NCBI RefSeq assembly: GCF_037975245.1 | Contig: NC_092575.1 | Coordinates: forward strand, 19,425,841 to 19,489,840 | Length of the DNA: 64,000 bases | Source of the DNA: Apostichopus japonicus | Lineage: Eukaryota > Echinodermata > Holothuroidea > Aspidochirotida > Stichopodidae | Direction of reading: 5' to 3' | Shown here: positions 13,501-23,202 of the stretch, piece after piece | Position numbering within the stretch: position 1 is the first letter of the stretch | Layout of the letters: each line of letters begins with the position of its first letter | Program-made: the position numbers and the translations under genes | The notes under the pieces: generated by a model | What the model was told of the DNA's origin: nothing | The model's database searches: none | What the model saw: only the letters and a program-made list of their open reading frames with translations

Positions 13501-16500
13501 TATGAGTCTTCTCTCAGATTGTATATGGTTACAAACACAGATGAGTCAATCTTTAAGAACTTGTACGAGCGCTCTTTCCCAGACGTCAAAAGATAAACAC
13601 AACCTTCCTAGTTGCGCTTATTCCAGTACACGAGCATGCTCACCTGTTTAGCACGTTCCACAATCATCTCCTGGGAACCAATACTGTAGTCATACACGGC
13701 TGATAAAGACTGCTGCCTCGTAGGTAGTCTATCCCTTGACCCTGGACTGAGGGGAGATTTATTTTGCTTAGGGATGGCTCCAGGAGGGATGACCCTTCTT
13801 GATGGAGTTGCAGAGACAACCGACAACGGGGTTGATGTAATTCCTTTTAAATGATGCAAAGAATAGGCAGTTGTGAGTGTAAGAGAACATTACTAGCTCA
13901 TCAACCCACCACATTCAAGAGCAATTTTTTTTCAATTTACCAACGATCATGTTAGCTTCACTTCGTTATTTTCTGTTAAGGGTTATGTCTACCGACTGGT
14001 CTTACAGTAACTTGACTTTACGTCTATCTGTTAAATAATGAGACTTTAAACTTGTTATTTCTCATTTTCCTCCAATCGACTCTGTTGTAACTTGTATTGC
14101 ACAACCTGTCAGGTCACAATCAAAAGAGCATGTACTATTACGCAATATGTAAAAACTGTGAATAAGAAAAGCTATCATCTCAGATGGGCAAGTACTTCCA
14201 CAGCCATCACTTGGAAGTAAGTAACAATGGTACCCTCAGCAAGATCCATGCAGCACAGAACTTGAAAACTTTGGTGTGGATTTGTTTGGAAATTGTATTC
14301 ATATTTCAATATTTACAACAAAAATATTCAAATATTGGAGAGCCTTGATTTCAATGTCAGAAGTAATTTGACAAGTAAATGTGAACTTGAGCACAAAAAT
14401 TCACATGATGTGCAAGCTGACGGAACCTGATTATCAGAAGCAAAGTCTAGCATATTAATTTCCTTTCAAAGAGTCATCTTTCAATAAAGACAATATATGA
14501 GGACTTGTGGATACATACTGATGGAAATATACTTGACTTGGAATCCCAACCCCCCCTCCCTTCCCCTCCCTTTTACTTTTGCTTCTTCATCATCACCATC
14601 ATTATCATCATCAACATCATCATCAGACAACTTAACATGGAATTTATACAGGTTGCAACAGCAACAGACATGTAATACAATCTGTGACTTCAGTTGGTTT
14701 CCTGAAATTACTATATGAGACTTTAAGCACTCCACTGGTATGAAAATTTGCCAGTAAAGGGACTCTAAAATAAGCCTCAACAGGTCTACTGTGACCGATG
14801 AAAAACAATAAAAAAGGGCTAACTTTTTCAATATTGACCCAAAATAATGGGTTATGTCTACCTACTGGTAGGTACTACAGTAACTTGTATTTTAGTCAAT
14901 CTGTCAGTAATCAGACTTTTAAGTTACCCCCGAGAAACCATCCAACCTCAAACAGTCATTGCCATTTGTTTTTGCAGATGATTACTGATTAAACACAAAA
15001 CAAACTTAAATACAAATCCTTATGGGAATAAACTCATTTCTGGATGAAAATTTAAATGCACTAAGATTACCAATTACATATCACTCTCAGACAGAGATAC
15101 CATAGTACAAAGTACATCAATGCTCTAAATACGACATTAAAAGTCCAACACTTTCTGATGCCTTAGAATGTTTTCTATTTTAAAAGATGCATCGACATAC
15201 CTGGCGGTGGTGACTTGGCATCTTTCTGTCGTATCCCTGAAGGAAGCTTCAAATGTTGTCCCTGAGGAAGAGGACTACCTTTTGAAGATACCGTCTGACT
15301 GTTCTGCATCTTGACGAGAGGAGGACCTCCTTCCATGTCATCGTTGAAATCAAAAGCATCCAAACCTAGAGATTGAAAGGCAGCAGTGATATTAAACGGT
15401 TACCCAACCCTCCGAGATGACTAAACCATTCGTTCGAAGACCAGCTTACCCTCAACAGTTGACCACAATGAGGATAAGCAGTCATTCACGAATTGGCCAT
15501 CCCATGTCTGATCCACAACTCTACCAGATTTTTAATGATGTAAATTTCATCAAAGTTGAACTTGTCTAAACACATTTTGCCAACTGTTAATAGAGTAGGT
15601 AACTTATTAGCTTCACATGTTCAGAGATAAGGTCTTGAATATTTCATCTTATGCACTCGTTTTACGAGGAGGCTTCATCGCGGATGGATACTAATACGCT
15701 CCAGGGCTACAGTATAACCAGTATACTTACATCAAAACAGTATATAACCAGCACAACCAGTTTATTTAAAACTACATTCACTGCTTTGGTACACCCTATC
15801 AAAATGAACTTGAAAGTGTTTTAGAACAGTTGTACCATGTACAGCTTAGTTCCCCTAACCTGCTTTATGATGCGTTCGTTTTCGTGTTCCATCTCCTTCA
15901 GAAGTACCACTACTGAAGGAGTGCCGACCAATAGATTCATTCTCACTTTTCCTCCTGGCTGGAGTAGTTCCCTGTGTCTGTGGAGAAATCATGCCAGACT
16001 GTGAGGCAGCACTTTTCAATCTGTAGTTAAGCCTACAGATAACAAGTCTCTGTTCCAATATGAGATTGCTGTATGTACATAGTACAAGCTTCTGGTTAAC
16101 AAAATTCTCTGTACTCCATACAACTCCTGCATGACTGGTTTTCAATTTTAAAGTTATGCTCTATTGGCTCCAATTATAACACGCTGTAGCTTTGAAAGTT
16201 TTGTGATTACGTAATCAACCTGCAACAGTCGCAAATCAACCTTGGGCTCTACAATTAGCCTGCATAGCTTCTTAACACCATTAGGCTCTTTGTGTAAACA
16301 CTGTGGAAATTATGTTCATGTCTACAGTGTAGTTTATCATACAGCGTTCAAACAAAGACCCTCATACTAGAAAAATATGTGGCGGGCGATGCAGATTAAT
16401 TGGTTAAAAGGGGTCATTTTACGACCAAGGCAAATCAATAATGCAATCTCAAGGAAATTTTCCATGATAGCGTGCTATAGTTGGGGTCTATACAGCAGAC

Positions 16501-17760
16501 CTTTAAACCCTCTTGCTAATGTCATCTATGCCAAGATCAAATATTAGACCAAAAAAATTAAGTAAACATTGCCAGGTGATGTGTAGATTTAAAAGTTAAA
16601 GACACATGCATCTGCACTGTATATACCTGTACGTACACACACACATACAAAATACATACACATAAAGTACATACACATACATACAATTTCATATCAAATA
16701 TGTGGGTAGTAAAGTGACCTGAAAATGGAAAATCTTCAAGCATTTATGGAAAGATACACAATGTACTTACCATCTCTGATGACAAGTTGCTGTATCTGCT
16801 TGGTTTTTCTTCAAGTTTGTGCTTTGTGAGGTACGATTCTAATGTTGCATTTGGTACCTTCTTTTTCCACGCTAAATAATCCATCATATTTCCTCCTCTC
16901 TGAAGGAAGAAAGACTCTGTCAGCCTCTCCATGTAGGCTGCGTTAATTTTTCTAAGAATTCCTCGTCTCTGCTTGAGGATTTCATTTCGCATACCTCCAA
17001 TCTGCTCTTGCGATAACTGACTCACATCAGTTGGATTTTGCTGCATTGTTTCAGTTTTCTTTGCGACTATGGAATTGGAATGTGAGGGACTAGCCCGGGC
17101 ACCTGTACTTATCTTGGGGGATGGGGCATGTGCGGCTACCTTCGCTACTGGACTTTTACGTTCACTTACAGAGAGCTTGCTGCGCGGACTTGACTGTCCA
17201 GTGGTGTGGCGTAACACACCACCCTTGATGACCACCGGTGATGTGGCGCTCTGAACAACAGGGACAGACTGTCTGCTGGAGAAGGTAGGTTTGCTATGAG
17301 CGAGTTGCTGGAGGGTTGTGTGTTGGCCTCCTGCTACCATGTAGACATTAGGTGGAGCTGATGCTGTTATGTTCTGAACCATCTGGGCAGATGACACCAC
17401 AATCGGAGCGTGCTGAGTACCTGCAAATGATGACGGTGATACCTGCACATACGACTGGCCTTGCTGTTGAGCTACACCTGCTACAGCCTGAGCCTGTAGT
17501 GAAATGGGAGAGGTGGACCCTGACACGATGGCTACACTAGGAGAAACACCCCCAGCAATGTTGGGCGAGACTGCAGTGGCTGCAGATGGTGTCAAGGAGA
17601 GTCTCGGCAGGGTCCTTGGTGTCCCAACTGGAACGGACAACACAATATTCTGGGGCGATTGCTGTTGAGACTGTGGATTAAGGTGGGCATATTGCAACAG
17701 GATCTGCTGAATCACCTTCTGAGTATTTGCAGAAGTACCGCTCTGCGATGGATCAGACAT
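110..17760 (-). CDS. SRCAP: Domino/SRCAP-type SWI2/SNF2 chromatin-remodelling ATPase, 5' part (22 exons, continues past left edge)
   Basis: Catalytic subunit of SWR1/TIP60-type remodelling complexes, which exchange H2A.Z into nucleosomes in the nucleus. Exons in transcript order: 17760-16771, 16049-15860, 15365-15201, 13843-13644, 13201-13016, 12078-11938, 11144-10940, 10714-10485, 9719-9635, 9342-9136, 8336-8212, 7501-7403, 6737-6560, 5979-5843, 5413-5271, 4571-4352, 3896-3760, 3393-3207, 2426-2213, 1507-1298, 829-618, 263-110. All boundaries are GT-AG and phases agree at every junction (4615 nt, about 1538 codons). The HSA helix, the acidic linkers and the ATPase (DEMGLGKT near residue 979, DEAQ near 1082) resemble SRCAP far more than EP400, whose ATPase is degenerate. 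The long N-terminal exon looks Domino/EP400-like, so this may be the undivided Domino ancestor. The second ATPase lobe and the C-terminus lie outside the window. The 5' end of exon 2 (16049) is the weakest boundary. Confidence 0.93.
2213..3896 (-). CDS. SRCAP: Domino-like gene, coding exons 17-19 (end of lobe 1, start of the insertion)
   Basis: Exons 3896-3760, 3393-3207 and 2426-2213. Recognisable blocks are [40 protein letters not shown] and [20 protein letters not shown], the canonical linkage into the split-ATPase insertion of SRCAP/Swr1 proteins. The last of these exons has [19 protein letters not shown], matching the PPPRP/KMK motif at the start of the SRCAP insertion. Confidence 0.95.
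4352..7501 (-). CDS. SRCAP: Domino-like gene, coding exons 12-16 (Snf2 ATPase lobe 1)
   Basis: Five exons (7501-7403, 6737-6560, 5979-5843, 5413-5271, 4571-4352) encode the first RecA-like lobe of a Snf2 ATPase. Visible motifs in order are the Q-region [12 protein letters not shown], motif [12 protein letters not shown], motif Ia [14 protein letters not shown], the segment [18 protein letters not shown], motif [13 protein letters not shown] and motif [19 protein letters not shown]. These are followed by the Swr1-class [22 protein letters not shown]. All catalytic residues (Lys of GKT, Asp-Glu of DEAQ) are intact, so this is an active-type ATPase, unlike EP400. Confidence 0.97.
6302..6481 (+). 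repeat. Dispersed ~180-bp repeat B, copy 1 (intronic)
   Basis: Direct copy of 7904-8083, with roughly nine in ten bases identical by eye. It lies in the intron between coding exons 13 and 14 of the Domino-like gene. It has no coding potential or poly-A tail, so its class is unknown. Confidence 0.85.
7778..8208 (+). repeat. A-B-A duplication beside coding exon 11
   Basis: A ~125-bp segment at 7778-7902 recurs at 8084-8208, and between the copies lies repeat B (7904-8083; other copy at 6302-6481). The second A copy ends within a few bases of the donor of coding exon 11 at 8211, so this intron grew by local duplication from its own 5' end. Confidence 0.85.
8212..10714 (-). CDS. SRCAP: Domino-like gene, coding exons 8-11 (acidic linker)
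   Basis: Exons 10714-10485, 9719-9635, 9342-9136 and 8336-8212 encode highly acidic Glu/Asp-rich sequence. It contains two copies of the SRCAP-type repeat, [16 protein letters not shown] and [20 protein letters not shown], each following an E/D-rich stretch. A conserved [14 protein letters not shown] precedes the ATPase. Acidic regions at this position in SRCAP and Swr1 bind histone dimers. Exon 8's acceptor region is tandemly duplicated (10681-10788), offering an alternative in-frame acceptor 54 nt upstream. Confidence 0.92.
10133..10392 (+). repeat. ~260-bp intronic repeat, copy 1
   Basis: Nearly identical direct copy of 12583-12843. It lies in the intron between coding exons 8 and 9 of the Domino-like gene. 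An inner ~150-bp core is related, more distantly, to 11750-11900 and 14640-14790. Confidence 0.88.
10681..10788 (-). repeat. 54-bp tandem duplication spanning a splice acceptor
   Basis: Positions 10681-10734 and 10735-10788 are near-identical 54-bp copies that differ at one position in the acceptor (CTACAA versus CTGCAA on the plus strand). Each copy contains a minus-strand 3' splice site and the first bases of coding exon 8 of the Domino-like gene. Confidence 0.93.
10940..13201 (-). CDS. SRCAP: Domino-like gene, coding exons 5-7 (HSA domain)
   Basis: Exons 13201-13016, 12078-11938 and 11144-10940 encode the HSA (helicase-SANT-associated) domain, which binds actin and actin-related proteins in INO80/SWR1-class remodellers. 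Diagnostic stretches are [48 protein letters not shown] and [17 protein letters not shown]. Immediately after comes [19 protein letters not shown], a hallmark of the SRCAP/Domino branch that binds H2A.Z-H2B-type histone partners. All three introns are phase 0 on the upstream side. Model residues are about 516-690. Confidence 0.95.
11225..11292 (+). repeat. Purine-rich tandem repeat (GGGCAGAAAGA)n
   Basis: Four to five imperfect units of gggcagaaagag/gaa inside the intron between coding exons 6 and 7 of the Domino-like gene. It is absent from the duplicated copy at 14053-14847, so it expanded later or was lost there. Confidence 0.75.
12225..12314 (+). repeat. Short tandem repeat, ACTGTTATATG family
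   Basis: About nine imperfect ~9-12 bp units of the form actgttatatg or actgttatataa, intronic in the Domino-like gene. Confidence 0.8.
12583..12843 (+). repeat. ~260-bp intronic repeat, copy 2
   Basis: Partner of 10133-10392, with only scattered substitutions. It lies in the intron between coding exons 5 and 6. The open frame across it is not coding. Confidence 0.88.
13644..16049 (-). CDS. SRCAP: Domino-like gene, coding exons 2-4 (linker before HSA)
   Basis: Three exons (16049-15860, 15365-15201, 13843-13644) encode a Ser/Pro/Lys-rich linker with [13 protein letters not shown], an acidic patch ([12 protein letters not shown]) and a final helix ending ERAKQ that leads into HSA. Exons 3 and 4 have clear polypyrimidine acceptors and matching phases (1-1-0). 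The exon 2 acceptor is inferred from phase alone: exon 1 ends in phase 0, and CAG/AGACTT is the only nearby acceptor that keeps the obvious downstream frame open. The intron between exons 3 and 4 (13844-15200) holds a large duplicated block. Confidence 0.72.
14053..14847 (+). repeat. Duplicate of 11106-11952 with truncated exon ends
   Basis: This block matches the whole intron between coding exons 6 and 7, plus the first ~38 bp of exon 7 at its left end and the last ~17 bp of exon 6 at its right end. It sits in the intron between exons 3 and 4. The purine-rich run of the source (11225-11292) is missing. Diverged ~75-bp direct repeats flank it (13979-14052 and 14848-14920). Confidence 0.88.
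16622..16690 (+). repeat. CA-rich simple repeat
   Basis: Imperfect (CA)n/(CATA)n stretch in the first coding intron of the Domino-like gene. Confidence 0.8.
16771..17760 (-). CDS. SRCAP: Domino-like gene, first coding exon (Q/S/T-rich N-terminal region)
   Basis: The 330-codon exon opens at the Met of MSDPSQSG. The exon body extends to an acceptor at 17792. If joined to the candidate 5' exon ending at 18168, an in-frame TAG precedes this Met with no ATG between, which supports the start. Residues 10-230 are Gln/Ser/Val/Thr-rich and probably disordered. From about residue 255 a charged helical segment appears ([17 protein letters not shown], then [18 protein letters not shown]). It resembles the conserved N-terminal block of the EP400/Domino branch and is not something I associate with vertebrate SRCAP. 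The donor after GAGATG (16771) is a strong GTAAGT. Confidence 0.85.
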
Positions 17761-18167
17761 CCCGCCCTTCGACAGTGTCTTCCACTTGATATCTGAAAGA
17801 AACAACAAACAGTGAAAGAGTTATTACGTATACATTTTATATTTCTATAGTATAGGGTATAATCTGCATGGTATTGCACTATTTTGACTATTCAAGTTTC
17901 CCTCTATAAATTACATGTTCAATTGCTATAACTAATTAAATTAATTTGTTTAACATTTCACCCACAATATTATAAATGCAATGCCATGCACAGCAAATTA
18001 TTCACTACAATACTGATAATTCCTATCAGGCTTCGAGAAATATTAGTATAAAGTAGTTTGCCAGTTGGCGAGCATCACTAAAAATCCAAACACAAAATTC
18101 ATTGCCATTATTTATTATTGGTCTCCATACTGGTAGAATAGTACAAAACTACAACATCAATACTTAC

Positions 18168-18650
18168 TTGCAACAACTATGTTCTAAATGATCCTCTGAC
18201 GACCCAGTCGCCCCTCTGACTATTTCAATTGACCAACCCAACTCTCCAGTAAATGGCCTAGATGTGTGAGCTGTATATGGTCAAAATATGGCTTCGCAAC
18301 AATAGCGCTAGCGCAAGGTAGATCTACCGAATAAATATGATGCAAACTAGACACACAATTACTCATAATAATAAAGGCAATACAAATATGAAAGTAGTAT
18401 CCACCCTGTCCTATAACCTATCTCTTAATGAGATAAACACAGGGTGAACATGCCCTGAGTAAATGTAATGTCTAAGGTAAAAGATATGTATAACTGTTAT
18501 CAGTATCTTAACTATACACCCTGTCCTATAACCTATCTCTTAATGAGATAAACACAGGGTGAACATGCCCTGAGTAAATGCAATGTCTAAGGTAAAAGAT
18601 ATGTATAACTGTTATCAGTATCTTAACTATCTGCAGACCATGTGGAGAGG
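18168..18650 (-). other. SRCAP: Candidate 5' UTR exon of the Domino-like gene
   Basis: A strong minus-strand donor (GTAAGT) sits at 18167, the first good one upstream of the acceptor at 17792. Joining the two puts a TAG in frame ahead of the MSDPSQ start with no intervening ATG. The upstream limit is set only by a TATA-like sequence at 18681-18687. The exon would contain a 115-bp tandem duplication. A more distant promoter is possible. Confidence 0.35.
18402..18631 (+). repeat. 115-bp tandem duplication
   Basis: Two copies, 18402-18516 and 18517-18631, are almost identical (one substitution seen). Each contains an internal inverted pair ACCTATCTCTTAATGAGATA and the palindrome-like CACCCTGT/ACAGGGTG. 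Confidence 0.93.
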
Positions 18651-18680
18651 AGAGTGAGTGAGTGACCACATGTGTGTCCC

Positions 18681-18687
18681 TTATATA
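18681..18687 (-). promoter_or_regulatory. TATA-like box, candidate promoter of the Domino-like gene
   Basis: The minus strand reads GTATATAAGG, a good TATA match, followed 30 bp downstream by a CT-rich run (CACTCACTCACTCTCC) suited to initiation. Position relative to the candidate 5' exon is right. No experimental support. Confidence 0.3.
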
Positions 18688-18689
18688 CA

Positions 18690-20450
18690 AGCCTAGGTAC
18701 TTTCAATGGTAACCTAATTAGCATGTGTATAGAAACTTTTAAAAGTGCTACTGATGGGGAATTCCATTAATGCAATCTGGATTACTCTAGCCAGAGGCTT
18801 ATTAGAGGGGGTAAGTAAACAAACGAAGTTCACCAGTATAATATGGTCACTACAACACTATTGCCATCCTGATTTTCATAGCAATCAAGACTGCAAACAC
18901 TTATACACAATTGTCATTTTGCAAGATTAACTTTTGCCCGAGGTACAAATAAGGTGCCAAAAGGCAGGCTTAGAAAATGCAACATGCCCCATTTAGTGTT
19001 TGCACTGACTGCTTGGTGTCCACCTTAAAGTATGGTCGTCGGGTTCTGAAGTGACCCAACTTTTTTGTCATTGATTTGTTTCGCATTTAATTATTCAATT
19101 GTGAAAGGTGACTGGTGTAATCTCAACATTACCCAGATTGAAATGGATACATAATCAAGAAGCCCAAATTAAAAGCTTAGCATAGCTGAGAAAACTTTGA
19201 TTTGATGTTTATAATTTGTTACCAGAGTATTGCAATTTATGGTTGCCACAAACTTAAATCATATCTAGCTCGGACACTTTGCAATACATGTGTCAGTCGA
19301 CCATTACCCAGACTTGTGTTGTGTAAAAGAGTACAAAGTCCTGTAAAATCAGCAACTAACAAAAAACACATTGAATTTAACACACAAAGAAGCAGCTGCA
19401 AATTTAACATGAGTTGCAAAGAAACAAGGGAAGAATGAAATGAGGGTTCATTCACATTGACTCTAGGCCTAGATTAAAGTTTAAATCTCTAGCTTTGAAC
19501 AGGCAGGGCTTTGATATACAAGTTACAACAAGTGATGTTAACAAGGCCTTCTCACAGGATTTTATAATAGTAAACATCTGGTAATTGGTAACTTGTCATG
19601 CTCACACACCCATGCAAGCGTGTACAACTGGAAGTCACTTCCAAGTCCCAGGACACTGAGACATCCCATAAAAGTAACCAAACTAATCTATGGTAATCCA
19701 AGTATAAATTGTTGGCAACTTTTCTGTAGCCTAGGAAAATAAGCCTAGCATAAGTAAACTATCATAAGTAATGTGTTAAATGTACGGACTGAGAAAGTGA
19801 CCGGCACTTCAGTGATAAGTTAGGCTAGCGTAACGTTATGCTTAGGCGCTACGTTAGGCTATGCCCTATAGTAATGCTAGCCCTAAATGAGAAATGTTAG
19901 CATAAAATCCTGAGATGACAAAGCTGACCTAGGCCAGGCCTAAGCATATATATTCTGTAGCTCTACCAATCACTTGGCTGACCTCAATTCAAGGTTGGTT
20001 AGGCTAGGTTCATGCCTAACATTGATACTGGTATGGCATTCCTCGCATCACTGTATAGTACGGTAATAGTGAATCTTTCCAACAATGCATTGCGCATGGC
20101 TAGTATCATGCATGATAAGCCGCCAAATCATCCTACTAAGTCATTACCTAAAATTCACTCAAATCGCACAGCAGTCATCTCATCCACGGACCAAATCCCT
20201 CCATCCAAGTCGCATTGTTTATGATGCTTCGTCTGGCAACATTATGTGTAATCCATTTTGGCTCAAATATGAAAAAATACGTGTTTTTTGGAGTGAGAGT
20301 CGGCTCATTCACCATCTGCTGACTCCAGTTGGCACGTAACTATTTGCCATACACGCGCACGTAAGTACAACTATACGTAGTTGTCGCACACTATACATGT
20401 ACTACTGTGTAAGTTTGTAACACCAGTTATGTGTGTTAGAACTATGCATG
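18690..20450. other. Intergenic, no gene seen
   Basis: Only short shadow frames. Between 19728 and 20010 there are repeated TAGGC/GCCTA words (gttaggctagcg, gttaggctatgc, cctaggccaggcctaagc). Confidence 0.6.
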
Positions 20451-20454
20451 GCCG

Positions 20455-20600
20455 GTTGTACGGACTTCGTACATAACGAAACCACACAAAGGGCGTGCTT
20501 TAGACGGTGCGCCTGCGCAGTATTATTTTACGGCAGCAACTCCAATACTCCAAAGCCTGGCGTCGAACCTTTTCTTCGTCGGGATAAATTTAAAACTTTA
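20455..20600. promoter_or_regulatory. CpG-containing candidate promoter region
   Basis: A local rise in CpG with gggcgtgc, ggtgcgcctgcgcag (partly like an NRF1 site) and ggcgtcgaacc. It could be an alternative upstream promoter for the Domino-like gene. No transcript structure visible here proves it. Confidence 0.2.
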
Positions 20601-21296
20601 TCGTAAAGATATGATTATTTATTAACATTTTGGGTAAAATTGATGGAATATGTTTCAGTTTAGCTAGAGAGGAACACCACCGTCTGTGCATAATTTACGA
20701 CGTTTATCGGTTAACGGGTGAAGAGGGCAACTTATAAAAAGTTACTTTACCGTGGCAAGGGGGCAAGGGCGGCGGAAGCACTTTTAACCTGGGGGGGGGG
20801 GGGCACCGACATCAAAGGGCACTTTGCAGAAATTCGACTGAATGATTGGACGGATGCAGCCTTATATTTAGCACCCTTTATAACTCTTATTGTATTATCT
20901 TATTCAGGGGCGGATCCAGGATTTTGAGAAAGGGGGGGCCGACATCCCGATGGTAGCACTTTATTAATCTGCGTCCTGGGGAGGGGTCTAGGGGAGGGGC
21001 CCCCTCCCCGTTGGAAATTTTTGGTTAATTGTGAGTGCTTAGATGCAAAATAGTGAAACATTTCGCCAAAAACTAGAAAACCAGAAACGTTGCAGACACG
21101 CTTTTTTGTGCACATATTTTTTCTCGATAGACACATATTTAAGAACGCTCAACAGTGCATGTACAATGCATACACTATTATTGCGTCGATTCGTTTTTTC
21201 TTTTGCGCGAAAATTATGACGCCAGATTCACCCCAAGAAAAACATAAAACAAGACATGTTCAATGAGATAATTATGATATACTTATTAATAAAAGG

Positions 21297-23202
21297 GGGG
21301 TGTAGGCGGTTTTACACTATCTAACGCAACAAATTTGATTTGCCGACGGATCTGGAAGTGGTGACTGAAATGGGGGAGGGGTCTAAGGGGAGGGGGTGTC
21401 CCCTCCCCTTTGGAAAATTTTTAGTTTTGAAACGTCCTCAGATGCAATCTGGTGCATATTTTAAGTCAAATTTGATTTGCCTACGGATCTGTAAGTGGTG
21501 ACTGAAATGGGGGAGGGGTCTAAGGGGAGGGGGTGTCCCCTCCCTTTTAGAAATTGTTTAGTTTTGAAACGTCCTCAGATGCAATCTGGTGCATATTTTA
21601 AGTCAAATTTGATTTGCCTACGGATCTGTAAGTGGTGACTGAAATGGGGGAGGGGTCTAAGGGGAGGGGGTGTCCCCTCCCTTTTGGAAATTTTTTAGTT
21701 TTGAAACGTCCTCAGATGCAATCTGGTGCATATTTTAAGTCAAATTTGATTTGCCTACGGATCTGTAAGTGGTGACTGAAATGGGGGAGGGGTCTAAGGG
21801 GAGGGGGTGTCCCCTCCCTTTTGGAAATTTTTTAGTTTTGAAACGTCCTCAGATGCAATCTGGTGCATATTTTAAGTCAAATTTGATTTGCCTACGGATC
21901 TGTAAGTGGTGACTGAAATGGGGGAGGGGTCTAAGGGGAGGGGGTGTCCCCTCCCCTTTGGAAATTTTTTAGTTTTGAAACGTCCTCAGATGCAATCTGG
22001 TGCATATTTTAAGTCAAATTTGATTTGCCGACGGATCTGGAAGTGGTGAATGAAATGTGGGAGGGGTCTAAGGGGAGGGGGAAAATTTTTAGTTTTGAAA
22101 CGTCCTTAGATGCAATCTGGTGCATATTTTAAGTCAAATTTGGCACCGTAGAAAGAACCGATCGTTGAAATAGTGAAACTTCGTGATGAAAATGTTCAGA
22201 AAACTTTCCGGTAATGAGAAATAACAACATTCATTGATATACAAGCGAGAAACGTTAAAAATTGTGTACAATTCGTGAGCCGTGCCCTTAAGTTTTCCAC
22301 GGACAAAGTTTTCCATTCTGAACAGAGGATAATAACAACACGTTGCACACGATAGCACGACTCATGGGCTACGGCCTATACGGAAGCCTTTAATTCCATT
22401 TCTTTCACTGAGTTGCCGGCGATTCTGGCACTCGCTTAGCTGAGCCTGGCTACAGTAGCTATACTGACGGCCGTGACATTATCAGTTATTTGCCGACTGG
22501 ATTGGTGAATGAGTTTATCAGATGAAGAACTGGAAAATCGAAATAACCGATAAAGAAGCTCCGTTCTCCTTTTCTCTATTCAGCTTTCCTTCTTTCTTCC
22601 CCTTCCGCTCTCTTCACCTTTTCTCCTTTTGCCGACAGACCCAAAATTTGCCGACAGCGACCAAATTATTATATACACTACCCACCCCCCCCCCCGCTCG
22701 GTACGCCCCTGCACGCGGAATTATCCAAACTGTTTCCAAAAGAACCGATTCTAGCCTATACAAAAGGGCCCAAAATCTCAAAGGTTTACTTGTTAACTCA
22801 AGGTTTCATACTAACGAAGAATCAGCTGACTCTCAAGGTTCACATGTCACGAAACTCTTTTAGATGCTCTTATAGCTGCACTATGAGTCCATAAAAACTC
22901 GTGCACAGAAAATAGATGCATTTTGAGAACGAGACGCCCAGGCCGAATATAAAATATTCAAAGGCTACTACTGATGAAGCTCCTCCTATAAAGTTTGAGA
23001 GCAGAAACCGGTCTAGTTGGTCATAAGAACCTACACTAGTCTCTCCTACTATTAACAGTACACTCAATTCACCTAATAGGTGCAATTATGTTTCACCACG
23101 AGGAGCATGCTATAAGTTCATGTTCCTTGGGCCCTCCCTTAAAAATACTTCAGGTTCTTGGCGACTACGTTGCGTTGGATAGTGTAAAACCGCCTACACC
23201 CC
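21297..23202 (+). mobile_element. Third-level inverted-repeat structure inside the nested transposon
   Basis: The arms 21297-21330 and 23169-23202 are complementary over 34 bp with one mismatch. A 19-bp direct repeat, agataattatgatatactt, flanks the structure at 21266-21284 and 23212-23230, separated from the arms by ~10-13 bp. It may be a further insertion or an internal rearrangement of the nested element. The interior holds the 137-bp array and ~1 kb of unrecognised sequence. Confidence 0.7.
21328..22140 (+). repeat. 137-bp satellite-like tandem array, 6 copies
   Basis: The word GCC(T/G)ACGGATCTG recurs at 21342, 21479, 21616, 21753, 21890 and 22027, an exact 137-bp spacing. Each unit contains GGGGAGGGGgtgtCCCCTCCC, a hairpin with G-runs. 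The last unit lacks ~17 bp of this hairpin. The sequence at 20950-21060 is a diverged relative. Confidence 0.95.

Noticed and set aside
110-17760. Assignment of the minus-strand remodeller as EP400
   Set aside because: EP400 has an altered motif I (DEAGLGKT) and a divergent motif II. This gene has DEMGLGKT and DEAQ and SRCAP-type acidic repeats.
20718-20927. Open frame across the hAT-like element end
   Set aside because: It spans the 8-bp duplication, the element terminus and the nested insertion junction; not coding.
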